From positions 1 to 44,178 of the forward strand of contig JAVEDE010000075.1 of NCBI GenBank assembly GCA_030841105.1: 44,178 nt of DNA, written 5' to 3'. The position numbers and the translations under genes are program-made. The notes under the pieces were generated by a model, which had not been told where the DNA came from, did not search any database, and saw nothing but the letters and a program-made list of their open reading frames with translations. Of the stretch, positions 26,614-35,655 are shown one piece after another. The stretch is from Pyrinomonadaceae bacterium (lineage in GTDB: Bacteria > Acidobacteriota > Blastocatellia > Pyrinomonadales > Pyrinomonadaceae). The first letter of the stretch is position 1; every line of letters begins with the position of its first letter.

Positions 26614-28946
26614 TTACTTGGTGACTTCAAAGTCTATCCACTGCGTGGCGACGCGGTGCTTGTCGTTGCGCAGCGTGTCGGTGACGATGATTTGGAGGAC
26701 GTATTCGCCGGGCGTGAGCAGCGTGCCGAGTTGGAGTTGCGCGAGGATGCCGATGCGCTTCAAGTCGGAGTAGGGCATCTGCACGTCCACGGGCTGCTCT
26801 TTGCCGCCGAAGACGAGTTTGCCGTCGCGGTAGATGCGCGTCTGCGTGGTGAGTTGTGGGCGGCCGGTCGCCTTGTCGAGCCGCGCGTTGTAGATCGCGT
26901 AGCCGAGCGCGAGTCCGGCGTTCTGGCGGAAGCGACGCACGGCCGGGCCGGAGAGCGCATCCGCCTCGTCTACCTCCGCCGCAGTCGCGTTCACACCGGA
27001 CGACGCAGCACCGACGTTTCCTTCCGTCGCCGACGAGGGCGATGCGGCGGTGGCGGCGGCAGTAGTGTCCGTCGCGCCTGTCTTCGCGCCGACCTTCGCC
27101 GTCGCCTCGTCTGCGCCCATCACGATCAGACCGGAGAGCGCGAGACGGTTCTTCTTTAAGTCCGGCACTTCGATGAACTGGCTGGCCGAACCCGTCCGCT
27201 CGGTCGCCGCGTCGCGCACGGCCATCCGCAGTTGATACGCCCCGGCCTTCTTGACGGGGACGTTCATGTTGTAAGTGATGCCGTCGCGCAGCACGCGGCG
27301 GTAGAGGTTTTCGGGCAGCGTCAGCGTGTGCACGCGGTCGAGCGATTCGATGATGCGGCCGTTGTCGCCGAAGGTGACGGCCACCACGTCGAGCACCGCC
27401 TTGTACTTCCCGTCCGGCTCTTGGCTGAACTTCACGTCCTTGGCGTCGAGGTGCAGCATCGAACGCATGAACGACCCGCCGCCCGCCGTGTTGCCGAAGT
27501 AGGTGGTGAGACGCAGGCGCACTTCGGGCGACGCGAAGGGCGAGGTGATGGCGGCGAGCAGTTGTTGCTCGCGCGTGCGGCGCAGGGGGCGCGTCTCTTC
27601 GTCGCGGATGCCGAAGAAGCCCGTGCGCGTGCGTACTTTCAAACCCGGCCGCTTCACCTTCACCGAGATGCGGTGATAGCGTCGGTCGAAGGTCGCGCCT
27701 TCGGGGCGATAGCCGAGCAGGTAATAGCCCTTCTGATCTTCGACCACGCGCCGGATGCCGCCCGTGATGTCGTTGTTGTTCTTGATGAGAAAGCCGCCCG
27801 TCTGTTGTGAGAGGTAGGCGAGGCCGCTCTGCGTGTCGAAGATCATGTTGCTGCGCTCGCGCATGTTGTCTTCGATCTGCTGCGCCGACAGGCCGGAGAG
27901 ATCGTCCGCGGCGGAGAAGCCGGGGACGATGAGTCCGCGCGCGTCAATCGAATAGACGACGACCGAGGCGCGGTTTGCCAGATCGGTCAACTGGCGCAGG
28001 GCTTGCAGCACGCGGTCGCTACGGCCGCGCCCGCGATCGGTGGTGTAGAGGGCGAAGCCGTCGGACATCAGGAGCACGGACTTGCGCCCCGGCAGATCAC
28101 GCATCCCGCGCACGACGAAGTTGAGCGCGCCGAGCGTGCCGACGGCGAAAATCTCTTCGCGGAAGTCTTCGAGTTCGGCGGCCATCGCGTCCGCGCCGCG
28201 CACGCCCCGGTCTTCATTCGTCTCCGCGCCGCCCAACGGTTGGTTCGCGCCGCCCTCGATGGGGGCGAAGACGGAGACGCCGCCGCGCCCGCCCATGTAC
28301 CACTTCACGCGGTCAATGGCGGCGTGCAACTGCCGCTTGTCGGAGGTGAACTGCTGCAACGCGCCGACGCCCGCGCTGGTGCGGATGATGGCGACCAGAT
28401 CGTTCGGCTGCATCTGCTCGTTGACGAACCGCCGGAGCGACTCGCGCACGAAGGCCGTGCTCTCGAACGAGAGGCCGAGGTCGTCCACGACGAGCGCCAT
28501 CGTGCGGCGCACCTGTTCGGGGCGCAGGCGGCGCGGCGGCGCGGGCGGCGGCACAATTGTCTTGTCGCCTGACTTCCGCGACGCGTTGGCCGTGTCCGAC
28601 GAGGGGCGCGGTTCAGTCTCGTTCAAGACGTAAGAGAAGTTGGTGATCTTGCGCTCGCGGTTGTCCTCGAAGATTTCAAATTCGTCCGCCGTCAGGTCTG
28701 TCACCTGCTTGCCCTTCTTGTCCACGACGACGGCATCAACCTGCACGAGGTTCGTCGTGATCCGCACCACCTCGTCGTCGCCGTCATCGTCGGGCGCGGG
28801 CTGTTGCGTCGGTGGCGGCGTGGTCTGTCGCGGCGTGGTTTGCGCGGGCGGGGCTTGGGACGTTCGCGGTTGCTGCGCCCCTGCGAGCGGCGCGAGCAGC
28901 GAGAGCAGGAGCGCGTGAGTGATGACGAGCGAGGTCAGTTTCTTCA
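26614..28946 (-). CDS. exported VWFA-domain protein of the Acidobacteria-abundant type
   Basis: About 777 residues. A signal peptide (MKKLTSLVITHALLLSLLAP, then LAGAQ) is followed by a Pro/Thr/Gln-rich linker and the block VVRITTNLVQVDAVVVDKKG with LTADEFEIFEDNRERKI, the start of the VWFA-related domain described from acidobacterial genomes. The von Willebrand A fold has MALVVDDLGLSFES as a degenerate metal-site strand, and later VLLMSDGFALYT and VVVYSIDARGLIVPG. The C-terminal half (about 450 residues) looks like beta-sandwich repeats. The start at 28944-28946 has GGAG nine bases upstream. It is secreted or cell-surface; ligand unknown. Such genes occur in many copies in Acidobacteriota. Confidence 0.85.
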
Positions 28947-29080
28947 TGCTTGAAAACTCCGTCCGGGCGTTTGTGGGAGAATGTTTTTCCTCCGGCGGGG
29001 GCAAATTGCTTCGCTGGATTTCCGCAGGTGAGTGTGCGATGCTCTCCCGCGACCACACACCAACGGATTGGAGAAGCATT

Positions 29081-29518
29081 ATGCCAGAGCAAGCGAAAAA
29101 CGGCGATACCGTGCGCGTGCATTACACGGGACGTTTGAAGACCGGCGAGACGTTCGACTCGTCCGTGGGCGGCGACCCCTTCGAGTTCACCGTCGGCGCG
29201 GGCGACACCATCGCGGGCTTCGACGAGGGCGTGCGCGGGATGAGCGTGGGCGACCGCAAGACCGTCGAGATCGAGGCCGACGACGCCTACGGGCAACACA
29301 TCCCTGAGCGCGTGCAGGCCGTTGACCGCGCCGTCATCACGCAGAGCCTCGGGCAAGAGCCGGAAGTCGGCATGGCGCTCGCGATGCAGATCGCCGAAGA
29401 CCAGCAAATCCCCGTCACCATCGTCGAAGTCACCGACACGCACGTCACGCTCGACGCTAACCACCCGCTCGCCGGGGAGAAACTGATCTTCGACATCGAA
29501 CTCGTCGAGATCACATAA
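29081..29518 (+). CDS. FKBP-type peptidyl-prolyl isomerase, SlyD-like
   Basis: 145 residues. The split FKBP domain is evident: VRVHYTGRLKTGETFDSS, FTVGAGDTIAGFDEGVRGM, and LIFDIELVEIT at the end, with an insert-in-flap chaperone domain (GQHIPERVQAVDRAVI onward) between. It lacks the histidine/cysteine-rich metal-binding tail of E. coli SlyD, so a nickel role is unlikely; a folding helper is more probable. No signal peptide is seen, so it is cytoplasmic. The ATG at 29081 has GGAG seven bases before it; the open frame continues upstream but into the divergent promoter region of the VWFA gene. Confidence 0.9.
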   Translation: MPEQAKNGDTVRVHYTGRLKTGETFDSSVGGDPFEFTVGAGDTIAGFDEGVRGMSVGDRKTVEIEADDAYGQHIPERVQAVDRAVITQSLGQEPEVGMALAMQIAEDQQIPVTIVEVTDTHVTLDANHPLAGEKLIFDIELVEIT

Positions 29519-29529
29519 GCCTTCCACAC

Positions 29530-30462
29530 ATGAACTTCGCCTTCCACAGTCGCCTGCGCGCCACGCTGCTCCTTCTCCTGCTCGCCGTTTCCGCATCCGC
29601 GCAGACGCCAGTGCAGACGCCGCCCGTTGCGACCGAAGACATTTTCATCGTTGACGTGTCTGCCGCTAACGGCCGGCTCTCGTTCGGCACGCCCGCCAAC
29701 ATCACCAACCGCGCGGGCTACGACAACCAGCCCTCATTCCTCCCCGACGGCCAGAGTCTTCTCTACACCTCCGCGCGCGAAGGCGAACAGACGGACATCT
29801 ACCGCTACGACTTCAAGGCCGGGCAGAGCGTTCGTCTCACCGACACGCCCGAAGGCGAATATTCACCCACCGTCATGCCCGGCGGCAAATTCTTCTCCGT
29901 CATCCGCGTCGAACGAGACAAGACGCAACGCCTCTGGAAATTCCCCCTCGCGGGCGGCGCGCCCGCGCTCGTGCTGCCCAACATCAAGCCCGTCGGCTAT
30001 CACCTCTGGCTCGACGCGCGCACACTCGCACTCTTCGTCCTCGGCACGGAAGGCCGACCCAACACGCTCCAACTCGCTCCCACCGACAACACTTTTCTCG
30101 ACACCATCCACGTCAACATCGGTCGCGCGCTGCACCTCGTCCCGCGCCGCGCGGCCTTCAGCTTCGTCCACAAGATCGCGCCCGACCGGTGGCTCATCAA
30201 ATCCTTCGACCTCAAGACGCATCGCAGCGCGACCATCGCCCCGACGCTCCCCGCGAGCGAAGACCTCGCATGGACGCCCGACGGCACGATCTTGATGGGA
30301 CAGGACGCCAAACTCTACCAACTCGACCCCAACGCCCAAGCCCCCGCATGGCGACTCGTCGCAGACTTCTCCGCCGCCGGACTCAGACGCATCACACGCC
30401 TCGCCCTCAGCCCCAAAGCCGACCGCCTCGCGCTCGTCGCCCAGACCGAGAGCGCGCGTTGA
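29530..30462 (+). CDS. exported PD40/TolB-like beta-propeller protein
   Basis: 310 residues. The signal peptide is clear (LRATLLLLLLAVSASAQ). The body has WD40-like PD40 repeats: YDNQPSFLPDGQSLLYTS, EGEYSPTVMPGGKFFSVI, ASEDLAWTPDGTILMG and ITRLALSPKADRLALVA, each with the S/D-P-D-G turn. It is periplasmic or secreted. Proteins of this kind accompany acidobacterial peptidases or act as TolB-like interaction platforms; there is no enzymatic motif. It begins 11 bases after the FKBP stop, so the two may be co-transcribed. Confidence 0.75.
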   Translation: MNFAFHSRLRATLLLLLLAVSASAQTPVQTPPVATEDIFIVDVSAANGRLSFGTPANITNRAGYDNQPSFLPDGQSLLYTSAREGEQTDIYRYDFKAGQSVRLTDTPEGEYSPTVMPGGKFFSVIRVERDKTQRLWKFPLAGGAPALVLPNIKPVGYHLWLDARTLALFVLGTEGRPNTLQLAPTDNTFLDTIHVNIGRALHLVPRRAAFSFVHKIAPDRWLIKSFDLKTHRSATIAPTLPASEDLAWTPDGTILMGQDAKLYQLDPNAQAPAWRLVADFSAAGLRRITRLALSPKADRLALVAQTESAR

Positions 30463-30508
30463 CGCCCGGCGACTAAATTCAACCTGCGACACTTGCGGAG
30501 CACTTACG

Positions 30509-31012
30509 ATGGTTGATTCTGAAAACGAAGTCGAAGGGGATGATGTTTGTGAAGACTGCGGGGCGGCCGTCTCCGAAGGCAAACCCGGCTGCCTGAAAAT
30601 GTTCGAGGAGGCGATCGCCAGAGAATTCAGCGATTACCGTTACGGCAGAATCCATCGCCTGACGGTTGATGTCTACGCCCTGCAACACCCCGAACCATAC
30701 ATGCGCTCCGGGAAATCATTCGCCGCGCACCTGACGGGTGTCTGCGTCGCGCTCGAATATGAAGACGCCCCGGACATCAACCACGCGGTGCAGAAGTGGC
30801 TCAGCCGGAATCCGGCGATTGACAAGCCCTCACAGTTGCCGCGGCATCGCGGGCAGTTGACGATCACTTATGTTCACGAAGCGGGCGACGCGGAAGAACA
30901 CAACCGGCGAGTTCGCGAGTGGGCGCAATCGGTCTGGGACGCGTGGGCTGAGTTTCACGATATGGCGAAGCAGTTGATCAAAGAGGCGTCCGCCAAAACT
31001 GCCGGACAATAA
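30509..31012 (+). CDS. DUF5946-like protein
   Basis: 167 residues. It has an N-terminal CEDCG motif, then KPGCLKMFEEAIAREFSDYR, and the most diagnostic block YGRIHRLTVDVYALQHPEPY. HLTGVCVALEY and WAQSVWDAWAEFHDMAKQLI at the end complete the pattern. The conserved Cys and His residues could bind metal. No function is known for the family. The ATG has GGAG eight bases upstream. It stands 46 bases after the PD40 gene and converges with the NYN-domain gene. Confidence 0.7.
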   Translation: MVDSENEVEGDDVCEDCGAAVSEGKPGCLKMFEEAIAREFSDYRYGRIHRLTVDVYALQHPEPYMRSGKSFAAHLTGVCVALEYEDAPDINHAVQKWLSRNPAIDKPSQLPRHRGQLTITYVHEAGDAEEHNRRVREWAQSVWDAWAEFHDMAKQLIKEASAKTAGQ

Positions 31013-31032
31013 TTCCACGCCCTCAGCCACAC

Positions 31033-31506
31033 TCACTCATCATCTTCCGGCGCGACGCCGAAGTAGCGCATCCAGCGTTCAGTGCTCTCTTCAATCGGCG
31101 GCGCGTCCGAGTTTTGCATTGCGGCTTCTGCCGCCTCTTCCATGCGACGCCTGAACTCGCCCGCGCGCACAACTTGCGCGCCGCAACGCCTGACATACTC
31201 GGCCAGCGCGCGATCCGAAGTCACCACCACGAGCGTCCGCCGCTCGCGCGCCTGTTCCACCAGAGTCTTGATCCGCTCGTCCGCATCCGACCCGCGCTCC
31301 GCGTAGTAGACGCGCACGCCCCTGTAACTCGAACCGTCCGCGAAATGCTCGTCCGGCGCGCCGTCGAACACGACCGCCACGCGCGCCCGCCCACCCGCAG
31401 CGAACCGCGCCAACTCGTCCAGCAACCCGCGCCGCGCACGCACCCGATCCCTGTGCCACCCGACCCGCTGCCCCATCACGTTGTTGCCGTCAATCAAGTA
31501 AGACAT
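31033..31506 (-). CDS. NYN-domain ribonuclease, YacP/Rae1-like
   Basis: 157 residues. The N terminus MSYLIDGNNVMGQR is the NYN (PIN-like) active-site strand with Asp and Asn-Asn. VAVVFDGAPDEHF and LVVVTSDRALAEYVRRCGAQ supply the other acidic residues of the nuclease core. Bacillus Rae1/YacP is a ribosome-associated mRNA endonuclease; this protein is the right length but the match beyond the fold is not testable here. The start at the ATG ending 31506 fits the conserved N terminus; a longer open frame upstream would translate the adjoining repeat. No Shine-Dalgarno is visible, because the repeat lies directly upstream. Confidence 0.8.
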   Translation of the reverse strand: MSYLIDGNNVMGQRVGWHRDRVRARRGLLDELARFAAGGRARVAVVFDGAPDEHFADGSSYRGVRVYYAERGSDADERIKTLVEQARERRTLVVVTSDRALAEYVRRCGAQVVRAGEFRRRMEEAAEAAMQNSDAPPIEESTERWMRYFGVAPEDDE

Positions 31507-31513
31507 AAGAAGT

Positions 31514-31591
31514 AGTGACAAGTGACGGGTGACAAGTGACAAGATGAAGACAAGGCTTTCAGTTTTAACTTGTCACCCGTCACTTGTCACT
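31514..31591. repeat. perfect 24-bp inverted repeat of GTGACAA words
   Basis: 31514-31537 and 31568-31591 are exact reverse complements (AGTGACAAGTGACGGGTGAC and so on) with a 30-base loop. It fills the space between the endonuclease III stop codon and the NYN-domain start codon, both on the minus strand. Confidence 0.95.
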
Positions 31592-31596
31592 CGTCA

Positions 31597-32343
31597 CTAT
31601 ATTAAAGTTTGTCCGTAGTCGCAGTATTCGACGATGGGGCAGCGTTGGCAGAGGGGGTCGCGTGGGCGGCAGAGGGCGCGGCCGTGGCGGATGAGGTTGA
31701 CGTGGAAGGAGTAGAACTTGCCCGAAGGGACGAGGGCGTTCATGATTTCGTGGGCGCGGCGGTCGGTGCACTTTTGGGGGATGAGGCCGACGCGGCGGAG
31801 GATGCGGAAGATGTGCGTGTCGAGCGGGAAGACTTCCGCGCGACAGGCGAAGAGGAGCGTGCAGGCGATGGTCTTGGGGCCGATGCCGCGAAATTGCGAG
31901 AGGTACTCGACGGCTTCGGCGGGCGGGAGTGTGTGGAGGAAGGAGAGATCGAGCGTGCCACGATCCTGTTTGATCTGGCGGAGGAGACTCTTGATGACCG
32001 ACGCTTTCTGGTTGGCGAGGCCGCCGGATTGGATCGTGCGTGCGATGGTTGATTCGCGTGCGCGGAGGGCTGCGTCCCAAGTTGGGTAGCGGCGTTTGAG
32101 GGCGGCGAAGGTGCGCCGGCTGTTGGTGTCGCTGGTGGCTTGCGAGAGGATGATCCCGACGAGCATGTCGAGCGGGTCGGAGGGCGCGTCCGATTCCGGC
32201 ACGCCGTAGGCGCGTTCGAGGTTTTGGATGATGTAACGGAGTGACGGCTGCTGCTCATCGGGCGACGACGCGGCGCGGTCGGTCGCGGCGAGCGACGGGT
32301 CGTTTGTGTCGTCAGTCGTGATCGGCGGCGAGGATGCGCTCAT
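31597..32343 (-). CDS. nth: endonuclease III (DNA glycosylase/AP lyase)
   Basis: About 248 residues, some 35 longer than E. coli Nth at the N terminus, where a Ser/Thr/Asp-rich tail is found. The family signature is complete: LVGIILSQATSDTN, the helix-hairpin-helix FRGIGPKTIACTLL with the catalytic Lys, FPLDTHIFRI with the catalytic Asp, and the [4Fe-4S] loop CRPRDPLCQRCPIVEYC (C-x6-C-x2-C-x5-C). It excises oxidised pyrimidines. The gene overlaps the end of bshA by 32 bases, so an internal start may be used and translation is probably coupled. Confidence 0.92.
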   Translation of the reverse strand: MSASSPPITTDDTNDPSLAATDRAASSPDEQQPSLRYIIQNLERAYGVPESDAPSDPLDMLVGIILSQATSDTNSRRTFAALKRRYPTWDAALRARESTIARTIQSGGLANQKASVIKSLLRQIKQDRGTLDLSFLHTLPPAEAVEYLSQFRGIGPKTIACTLLFACRAEVFPLDTHIFRILRRVGLIPQKCTDRRAHEIMNALVPSGKFYSFHVNLIRHGRALCRPRDPLCQRCPIVEYCDYGQTLI

Positions 32344-33445
32344 AAAATTCGATGTACTGCGGGATGACGAGATCGGTGTTGTAACGCGCGAGGGCGGACT
32401 CGCGCGCGCGGCGTCCCATCGCGCGGCGGGCGGGTTCGTCGGCGCAGAGGGCGGCGGCGTCCGCGCCCATCTTGTCCACGTCGCCCACGTCGCTCAGGCA
32501 GCCCGTCTCGCCGTCCGTCACCACTTCGGGAATGCCGCCGACGCGCGAGGCGACGACCGGCACTTCGCACGCCATCGCTTCGAGCGCGGCCAGCCCGAAA
32601 GACTCCTGCTCCGAGGGCAACAGCAGCACGTCCGCGACCGAGAGATAGTCCACGATGCGCGGCTGCTTGCCGACGAACGTGCAGAACGCTTCCAAGCCCA
32701 AGCAACGCGCGCGATGCTCCGCTCGGCCGCGCTCGCTGCCGTCGCCGACCATCACGAGGCGCGCGCCCACGCCGCGCCCGCGCACGCGCGCCAGTATGTC
32801 CACGCAGTCCACCGGACGCTTGACGGGGCGAAAGTTTGAGACGTGGACGAGGAGCGGTTCATTCGCGGGCGAGAGTTCGGCGCGCAGTTCGGGGCGCGGC
32901 TGGCGCGCGTACTCCGAGCCGCAGACGAAGTTCGGGATCACTTCAACGTCGGAGTAACCGAACGTCTCCTCCGTCTCGCGTTTGAGATAGTGCGAGATCG
33001 CGGTCACGCCGTCTGACTGCGCGATGCCGTAGCGCGTGATCGGGAGGTAGGAGCGATCCGCGCCGACGAGCGTGATGTCCGTGCCGTGCAAGGTGGTGAT
33101 GACGGGCAGGCGTCGTTGCGGCTTCAAAGACTCGCGCGCGAGGATGGCACTGATCGAATGCGGGATGGCGTAGTGGACGTGCAGTAGATCGAGTTGTTCC
33201 GTCTCGGCGACGGTCGCCATCTTCGTCGCGAGCGCGAGCGTATAGGGCTGGTGCTCGAAGAGCGGGTACGACATCATCTCGACTTCGTGAAAGCGCACGC
33301 GCTCGTTCAACTCGGTGAGCCGCGTCGGCAGCGCGGACGCGATGAAGTGGACGGTGTGGCCGCGCCGCGCGAGTTCCTTGCCGAGTTCGGAGCCGACGAT
33401 GCCGCTCCCGCCGTAAGTCGGATAGACCGTGATGCCGATGTTCAT
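32312..33445 (-). CDS. bshA: N-acetyl-alpha-D-glucosaminyl L-malate synthase (bacillithiol synthesis)
   Basis: 377 residues, GT4 glycosyltransferase fold. It transfers GlcNAc from UDP-GlcNAc to L-malate, the first step of bacillithiol synthesis. Typical BshA features are [20 protein letters not shown] at the start, [47 protein letters not shown], and the E-x7-E nucleotide-sugar motif in [20 protein letters not shown]. The second pathway gene, bshB1, is 5 kb away on the same strand; bshC is not in the window. It overlaps nth at its 3' end. A hairpin repeat lies directly upstream, between it and the divergent nfu gene. Confidence 0.9.
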   Translation of the reverse strand: MNIGITVYPTYGGSGIVGSELGKELARRGHTVHFIASALPTRLTELNERVRFHEVEMMSYPLFEHQPYTLALATKMATVAETEQLDLLHVHYAIPHSISAILARESLKPQRRLPVITTLHGTDITLVGADRSYLPITRYGIAQSDGVTAISHYLKRETEETFGYSDVEVIPNFVCGSEYARQPRPELRAELSPANEPLLVHVSNFRPVKRPVDCVDILARVRGRGVGARLVMVGDGSERGRAEHRARCLGLEAFCTFVGKQPRIVDYLSVADVLLLPSEQESFGLAALEAMACEVPVVASRVGGIPEVVTDGETGCLSDVGDVDKMGADAAALCADEPARRAMGRRARESALARYNTDLVIPQYIEFYERILAADHD

Positions 33446-33456
33446 AACTAATTGAA

Positions 33457-33540
33457 AGAGGCCAGAGGTGAGAGGTCAGTCATCAGTTGAAAGACGAGAA
33501 CTGATTTCACTGACCTCTAACCTCTGACCTCTGGCCTCTC
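33457..33540. repeat. inverted repeat of GACCTCT words upstream of bshA
   Basis: The left arm AGAGGCCAGAGGTGAGAGGT, then CAGT and ATCAGTT (33457-33488), pairs with AACTGAT...ACTGACCTCT...GACCTCTGGCCTCT (33500-33540), with small bulges. The words match those at 1316-1378. This copy is between divergent genes, so it cannot be a terminator for either. Confidence 0.85.
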
Positions 33541-33914
33541 AAAAAATAGCAAGAGGCAGAAAGCCCTCGCTACTCTCTGCCTCTTGTCTCAGCTTGTCTT
33601 CACCTGTAAAGGGGGACAAGCGAGGAACTTGAATATAGACCTTCCCGGCTGATTTGACAATGCTTCTGTCAATAAATTTTCGCGTACTTAATTCTATTGT
33701 TCGACACGCCGCAACAAAGTTCTAAACCACTTCGTTTTTCGCTCCCTTTTGTAAAGATTCACGCAGCTTCGACGGGTACTGCCCGCGCCCCGAAAGGAAG
33801 TATAATGAGGCACGCGATTAAACTCTCAAACAAACTTTTTCGACGGCTGCGTCTCGCGTGCGCGCCGCATCTAAATTGAGACCGAACGAAGCAATTATAT
33901 TTGGAGAATTGAGA
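33541..33914. other. leader region of nfu with two hairpins and a TATAAT box
   Basis: Two successive hairpins: CAAGAGGCAGA with TCTGCCTCTTG (33550-33586) and GCTTGTC with GACAAGC (33592-33621). A TTGACA occurs at 33654-33659 without a good -10 at the right distance, and a perfect TATAAT at 33801-33806 without a good -35. The latter would start a transcript about 100 bases before the nfu ATG. A 24-codon frame starting inside the TATAAT is not called. No known riboswitch was recognised. Confidence 0.45.
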
Positions 33915-34493
33915 ATGCCTAAGATTGATAACATCGAAGAGACCCCCAACCCGAACGCCGTCAAGTTCCTCTTGAAAGAACCCGTCACGACGGGCGCGGC
34001 GCGGTCGTTCCTCGGCGCGTCTCTGGCGAAGGACGACGCGCTCGCGAAGTCGCTGTTCGAGGTGGGCGGCGTCGTCTCCGTCTTCTACATGGATCGCATG
34101 ATCACTGTCGAGAAAGAAGAGACCGAGGACTGGGACGACCTGTTGCCTAAACTCGCCGTGCCCATCCGCGCGGCCGAAGCGGCGCAGGGCGGCGCGGCAG
34201 CGGCGGCAGCGGCCGGTGCAGAGGGGGGCGCGCTCGGCGGCACACTCGGCGCGCTCATGAGCGACGACCCGCGTCTCATCCGCATCAACGAAATTCTCGA
34301 CGAGAAGATCCGACCCGCGCTCGCGGGCGACGGTGGCTGGTTAGAGATCGTCTCGCTCAAAGAGAACACGCTCACGATCAAGTATCAGGGCGCGTGCGGC
34401 AGTTGCCCCAGTTCCATCTCCGGCACGCTGATGGCAATCGAGGGCATGGTGCAACAGGAAGTTGACCCCGCGCTCGAAGTCGTCGCGGTTTAA
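33915..34493 (+). CDS. iron-sulfur cluster scaffold/carrier, Nfu type
   Basis: 192 residues. The N-terminal Nfu_N domain is clear ([38 protein letters not shown]). An Ala/Gly-rich linker (about residues 92-112) joins it to the C-terminal NifU-like domain, with [20 protein letters not shown] and the cluster-binding ACGSCPSS. It carries [4Fe-4S] clusters to client enzymes. Start: ATG with GGAG eight bases upstream. It is monocistronic, ending in a perfect 20-bp hairpin. The many Fe-S proteins of the nitrate operon and endonuclease III are possible clients. Confidence 0.9.
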   Translation: MPKIDNIEETPNPNAVKFLLKEPVTTGAARSFLGASLAKDDALAKSLFEVGGVVSVFYMDRMITVEKEETEDWDDLLPKLAVPIRAAEAAQGGAAAAAAAGAEGGALGGTLGALMSDDPRLIRINEILDEKIRPALAGDGGWLEIVSLKENTLTIKYQGACGSCPSSISGTLMAIEGMVQQEVDPALEVVAV

Positions 34494-34509
34494 CCTGATG
34501 CACATGAGA

Positions 34510-34555
34510 CAAACTTCAAGGGGCAGCGGACGAATCCGCTGCCCCTTGAAGTTTG
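34510..34555. terminator. perfect 20-bp hairpin between convergent genes
   Basis: 34510-34529 and 34536-34555 are exact complements (CAAACTTCAAGGGGCAGCGG and its reverse complement) with a 6-base loop. It is 16 bases after the nfu stop and 18 bases from the stop of the converging coiled-coil gene. It lacks a long T tract, but the A-rich/T-rich stem ends would suit termination in both directions. Confidence 0.7.
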
Positions 34556-34573
34556 CCTGATCGCTCGTACGTT

Positions 34574-35206
34574 CTAACCTTGCCCGTTGCGACCCGTGAT
34601 GTATCGGTCAACGGTCTCCGTCAAATGATCCACACGCCCGGTCAACTGCGTGATTGCTTCGTCAGTATGAATTTGAGCTTCAGCCATTGTATCCATACGC
34701 GTGGTCAGCCGCGTGATCGCTTCATCGGTGCGAATCTGAGCATCAACTAAAGCGGCGATGCGGATATCAACGTCAGACCGCGACTCTCGCACTTCGTCCA
34801 ACCGCTCATCATGCCGCTGTAAAAGTGCGACGACGGTCTGGAAACTTTGACTAAGTTCAGCGTTCCTCACCCCATGCTCATCCAGCCGTTCGTCGTGCCT
34901 CCGCAACAGTTCGACAGCGGTCTGATAGCTCTGGCGAAGTTCTATGTTCCTCGCCTCATACTCGTCTAGCCGCTCGTCGTGCCGCTGTAGCAGCGTGACG
35001 GCGGTCTGATAGCTCCGGCTGAGTTCGGTGCTCTTCGCCTCATGCTTATCCAACCGCTCGTCATGCCTCCGCAACAGTTCGACAACTGACTGGTAGCTCC
35101 GGTCGAGTTCGACGCTCCGCGTCTCGTGGCGACTCGCCATCTCCACCAGCATTTTGAAATATTGCTCAAGGTCTGAGACCCGCGCTTCTAGCTTATCCGC
35201 GCTCAT
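34574..35206 (-). CDS. coiled-coil protein with four 28-residue repeats
   Basis: 210 residues, entirely hydrophilic and heptad-like. Residues about 24-136 are four tandem 28-residue repeats with the consensus ELxxSYQTAVxLLRRHDERL then DEhEARN. The DNA shows matching 84-bp repeats at 34800-35135. The last 60 residues hold a second, shorter repeat (AQIRTDEAITRLTTRMD and AQIHTDEAITQLTGRVD). No signal peptide, membrane segment or enzyme motif was found. The start ATG overlaps the stop of the HTH gene (ATGA), so the two are translated as a pair. Function unknown; a long rod-like partner or effector of the HTH protein is the simplest guess. Confidence 0.75.
   Translation of the reverse strand: MSADKLEARVSDLEQYFKMLVEMASRHETRSVELDRSYQSVVELLRRHDERLDKHEAKSTELSRSYQTAVTLLQRHDERLDEYEARNIELRQSYQTAVELLRRHDERLDEHGVRNAELSQSFQTVVALLQRHDERLDEVRESRSDVDIRIAALVDAQIRTDEAITRLTTRMDTMAEAQIHTDEAITQLTGRVDHLTETVDRYITGRNGQG
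34800..35135. repeat. four tandem 84-bp repeats inside the coiled-coil gene
   Basis: Unit boundaries fall at about 34800, 34884, 34968 and 35052. Units share blocks such as CCGCTCGTCATGCC and GACGGCGGTCTGATAGCTC but have diverged by substitutions, with no change in length. The exact multiple of three keeps the reading frame, so copy number can change without breaking the protein. Confidence 0.85.
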
Positions 35207-35454
35207 TTCCGACCACCTTTCTTACCAGCTTGTTTCGCTTCTTTCTCATTTTGCGCTTTGCGTGGTCTGCCCGTCTTTTTTGGTGGCTCGAATCCTTTGA
35301 GGTCGCTTTCGGGAATCATCCAAACTGCCCCGCGCGGCGTCTGCTGTTCGTAAGCGTTAGGGAATAAACCGCGCCGACACCATAAGCGCGCTGTCACACT
35401 GCTGACGCCCAATCGTGTTGCCACTTGTGTGGTAGTTAGCTCTTGTCCATTCAT
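35203..35454 (-). CDS. small helix-turn-helix DNA-binding protein
   Basis: 83 residues. The N-terminal part is an excisionase/MerR-like winged HTH: LTTTQVATRLGVSSVTARLW, CRRGLFPNAYEQQTPRGAVW and MIPESDLKGF. The C-terminal 28 residues are highly basic (PPKKTGRPRKAQNEKEAKQ), with an AT-hook-like GRPRK. It lies 44 bases from two palindromic repeats that overlap a divergent promoter, so it is likely to bind these and to regulate both itself and the divergent gene. It is translationally coupled to the coiled-coil gene. Similar proteins are excisionases or small repressors of mobile or toxin-antitoxin-like modules. Confidence 0.8.
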   Translation of the reverse strand: MNGQELTTTQVATRLGVSSVTARLWCRRGLFPNAYEQQTPRGAVWMIPESDLKGFEPPKKTGRPRKAQNEKEAKQAGKKGGRK

Positions 35455-35497
35455 AGTTGCAAAAGTCCAACGCGCGAAGGATGCGTCGAGCAGTCGA

Positions 35498-35557
35498 AAG
35501 TGCTATCGCGTGCAAAAATACTTATTGACAAAAGTGTTATCGCGTGCGACAATACTT
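35498..35557 (+). promoter_or_regulatory. promoter covered by two direct copies of a 26-bp palindromic operator
   Basis: 35498-35523 and 35532-35557 are near-identical 26-base sites (both AAGTGxTATCGCGTGC then ATACTT), each an imperfect palindrome with AAGT...ACTT ends, starts 34 bases apart. A promoter TTGACA (35525-35530), 17-base spacer, GACAAT (35548-35553) lies so that the second site covers its spacer and -10. It points to the plus-strand gene at 35656. The HTH protein encoded on the other side is the natural ligand. Confidence 0.75.
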
Positions 35558-35586
35558 TTACCCACTATTAATGTAAGATGATAGGC

Positions 35587-35624
35587 GAGGACTTACCAAG
35601 ACGGCGAATCTTCGGTAAGCCCTC
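35587..35624 (+). promoter_or_regulatory. leader hairpin between promoter and gene
   Basis: GAGGACTTACC (35587-35597) pairs with GGTAAGCCCTC (35614-35624) with one mismatch, and AAGA with TCTT inside, leaving a 7-base loop. It lies in the transcript leader about 20 bases before the AAGGAG ribosome binding site. It has no T tract; it may stabilise the mRNA or serve as a protein-binding site. Confidence 0.55.
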
Positions 35625-35655
35625 TACACCAGTAACCAGTTTAAGGAGTTTACTG

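Noticed and set aside
33654..33682. Promoter at TTGACA 33654
   Set aside because: The hexamer is perfect but no acceptable -10 box lies 16-18 bases downstream.
33805..33879. 24-codon basic leader peptide before nfu
   Set aside because: Although AAGG precedes the ATG, the ATG overlaps a perfect TATAAT, so a transcript from that promoter would not include it; no other support.
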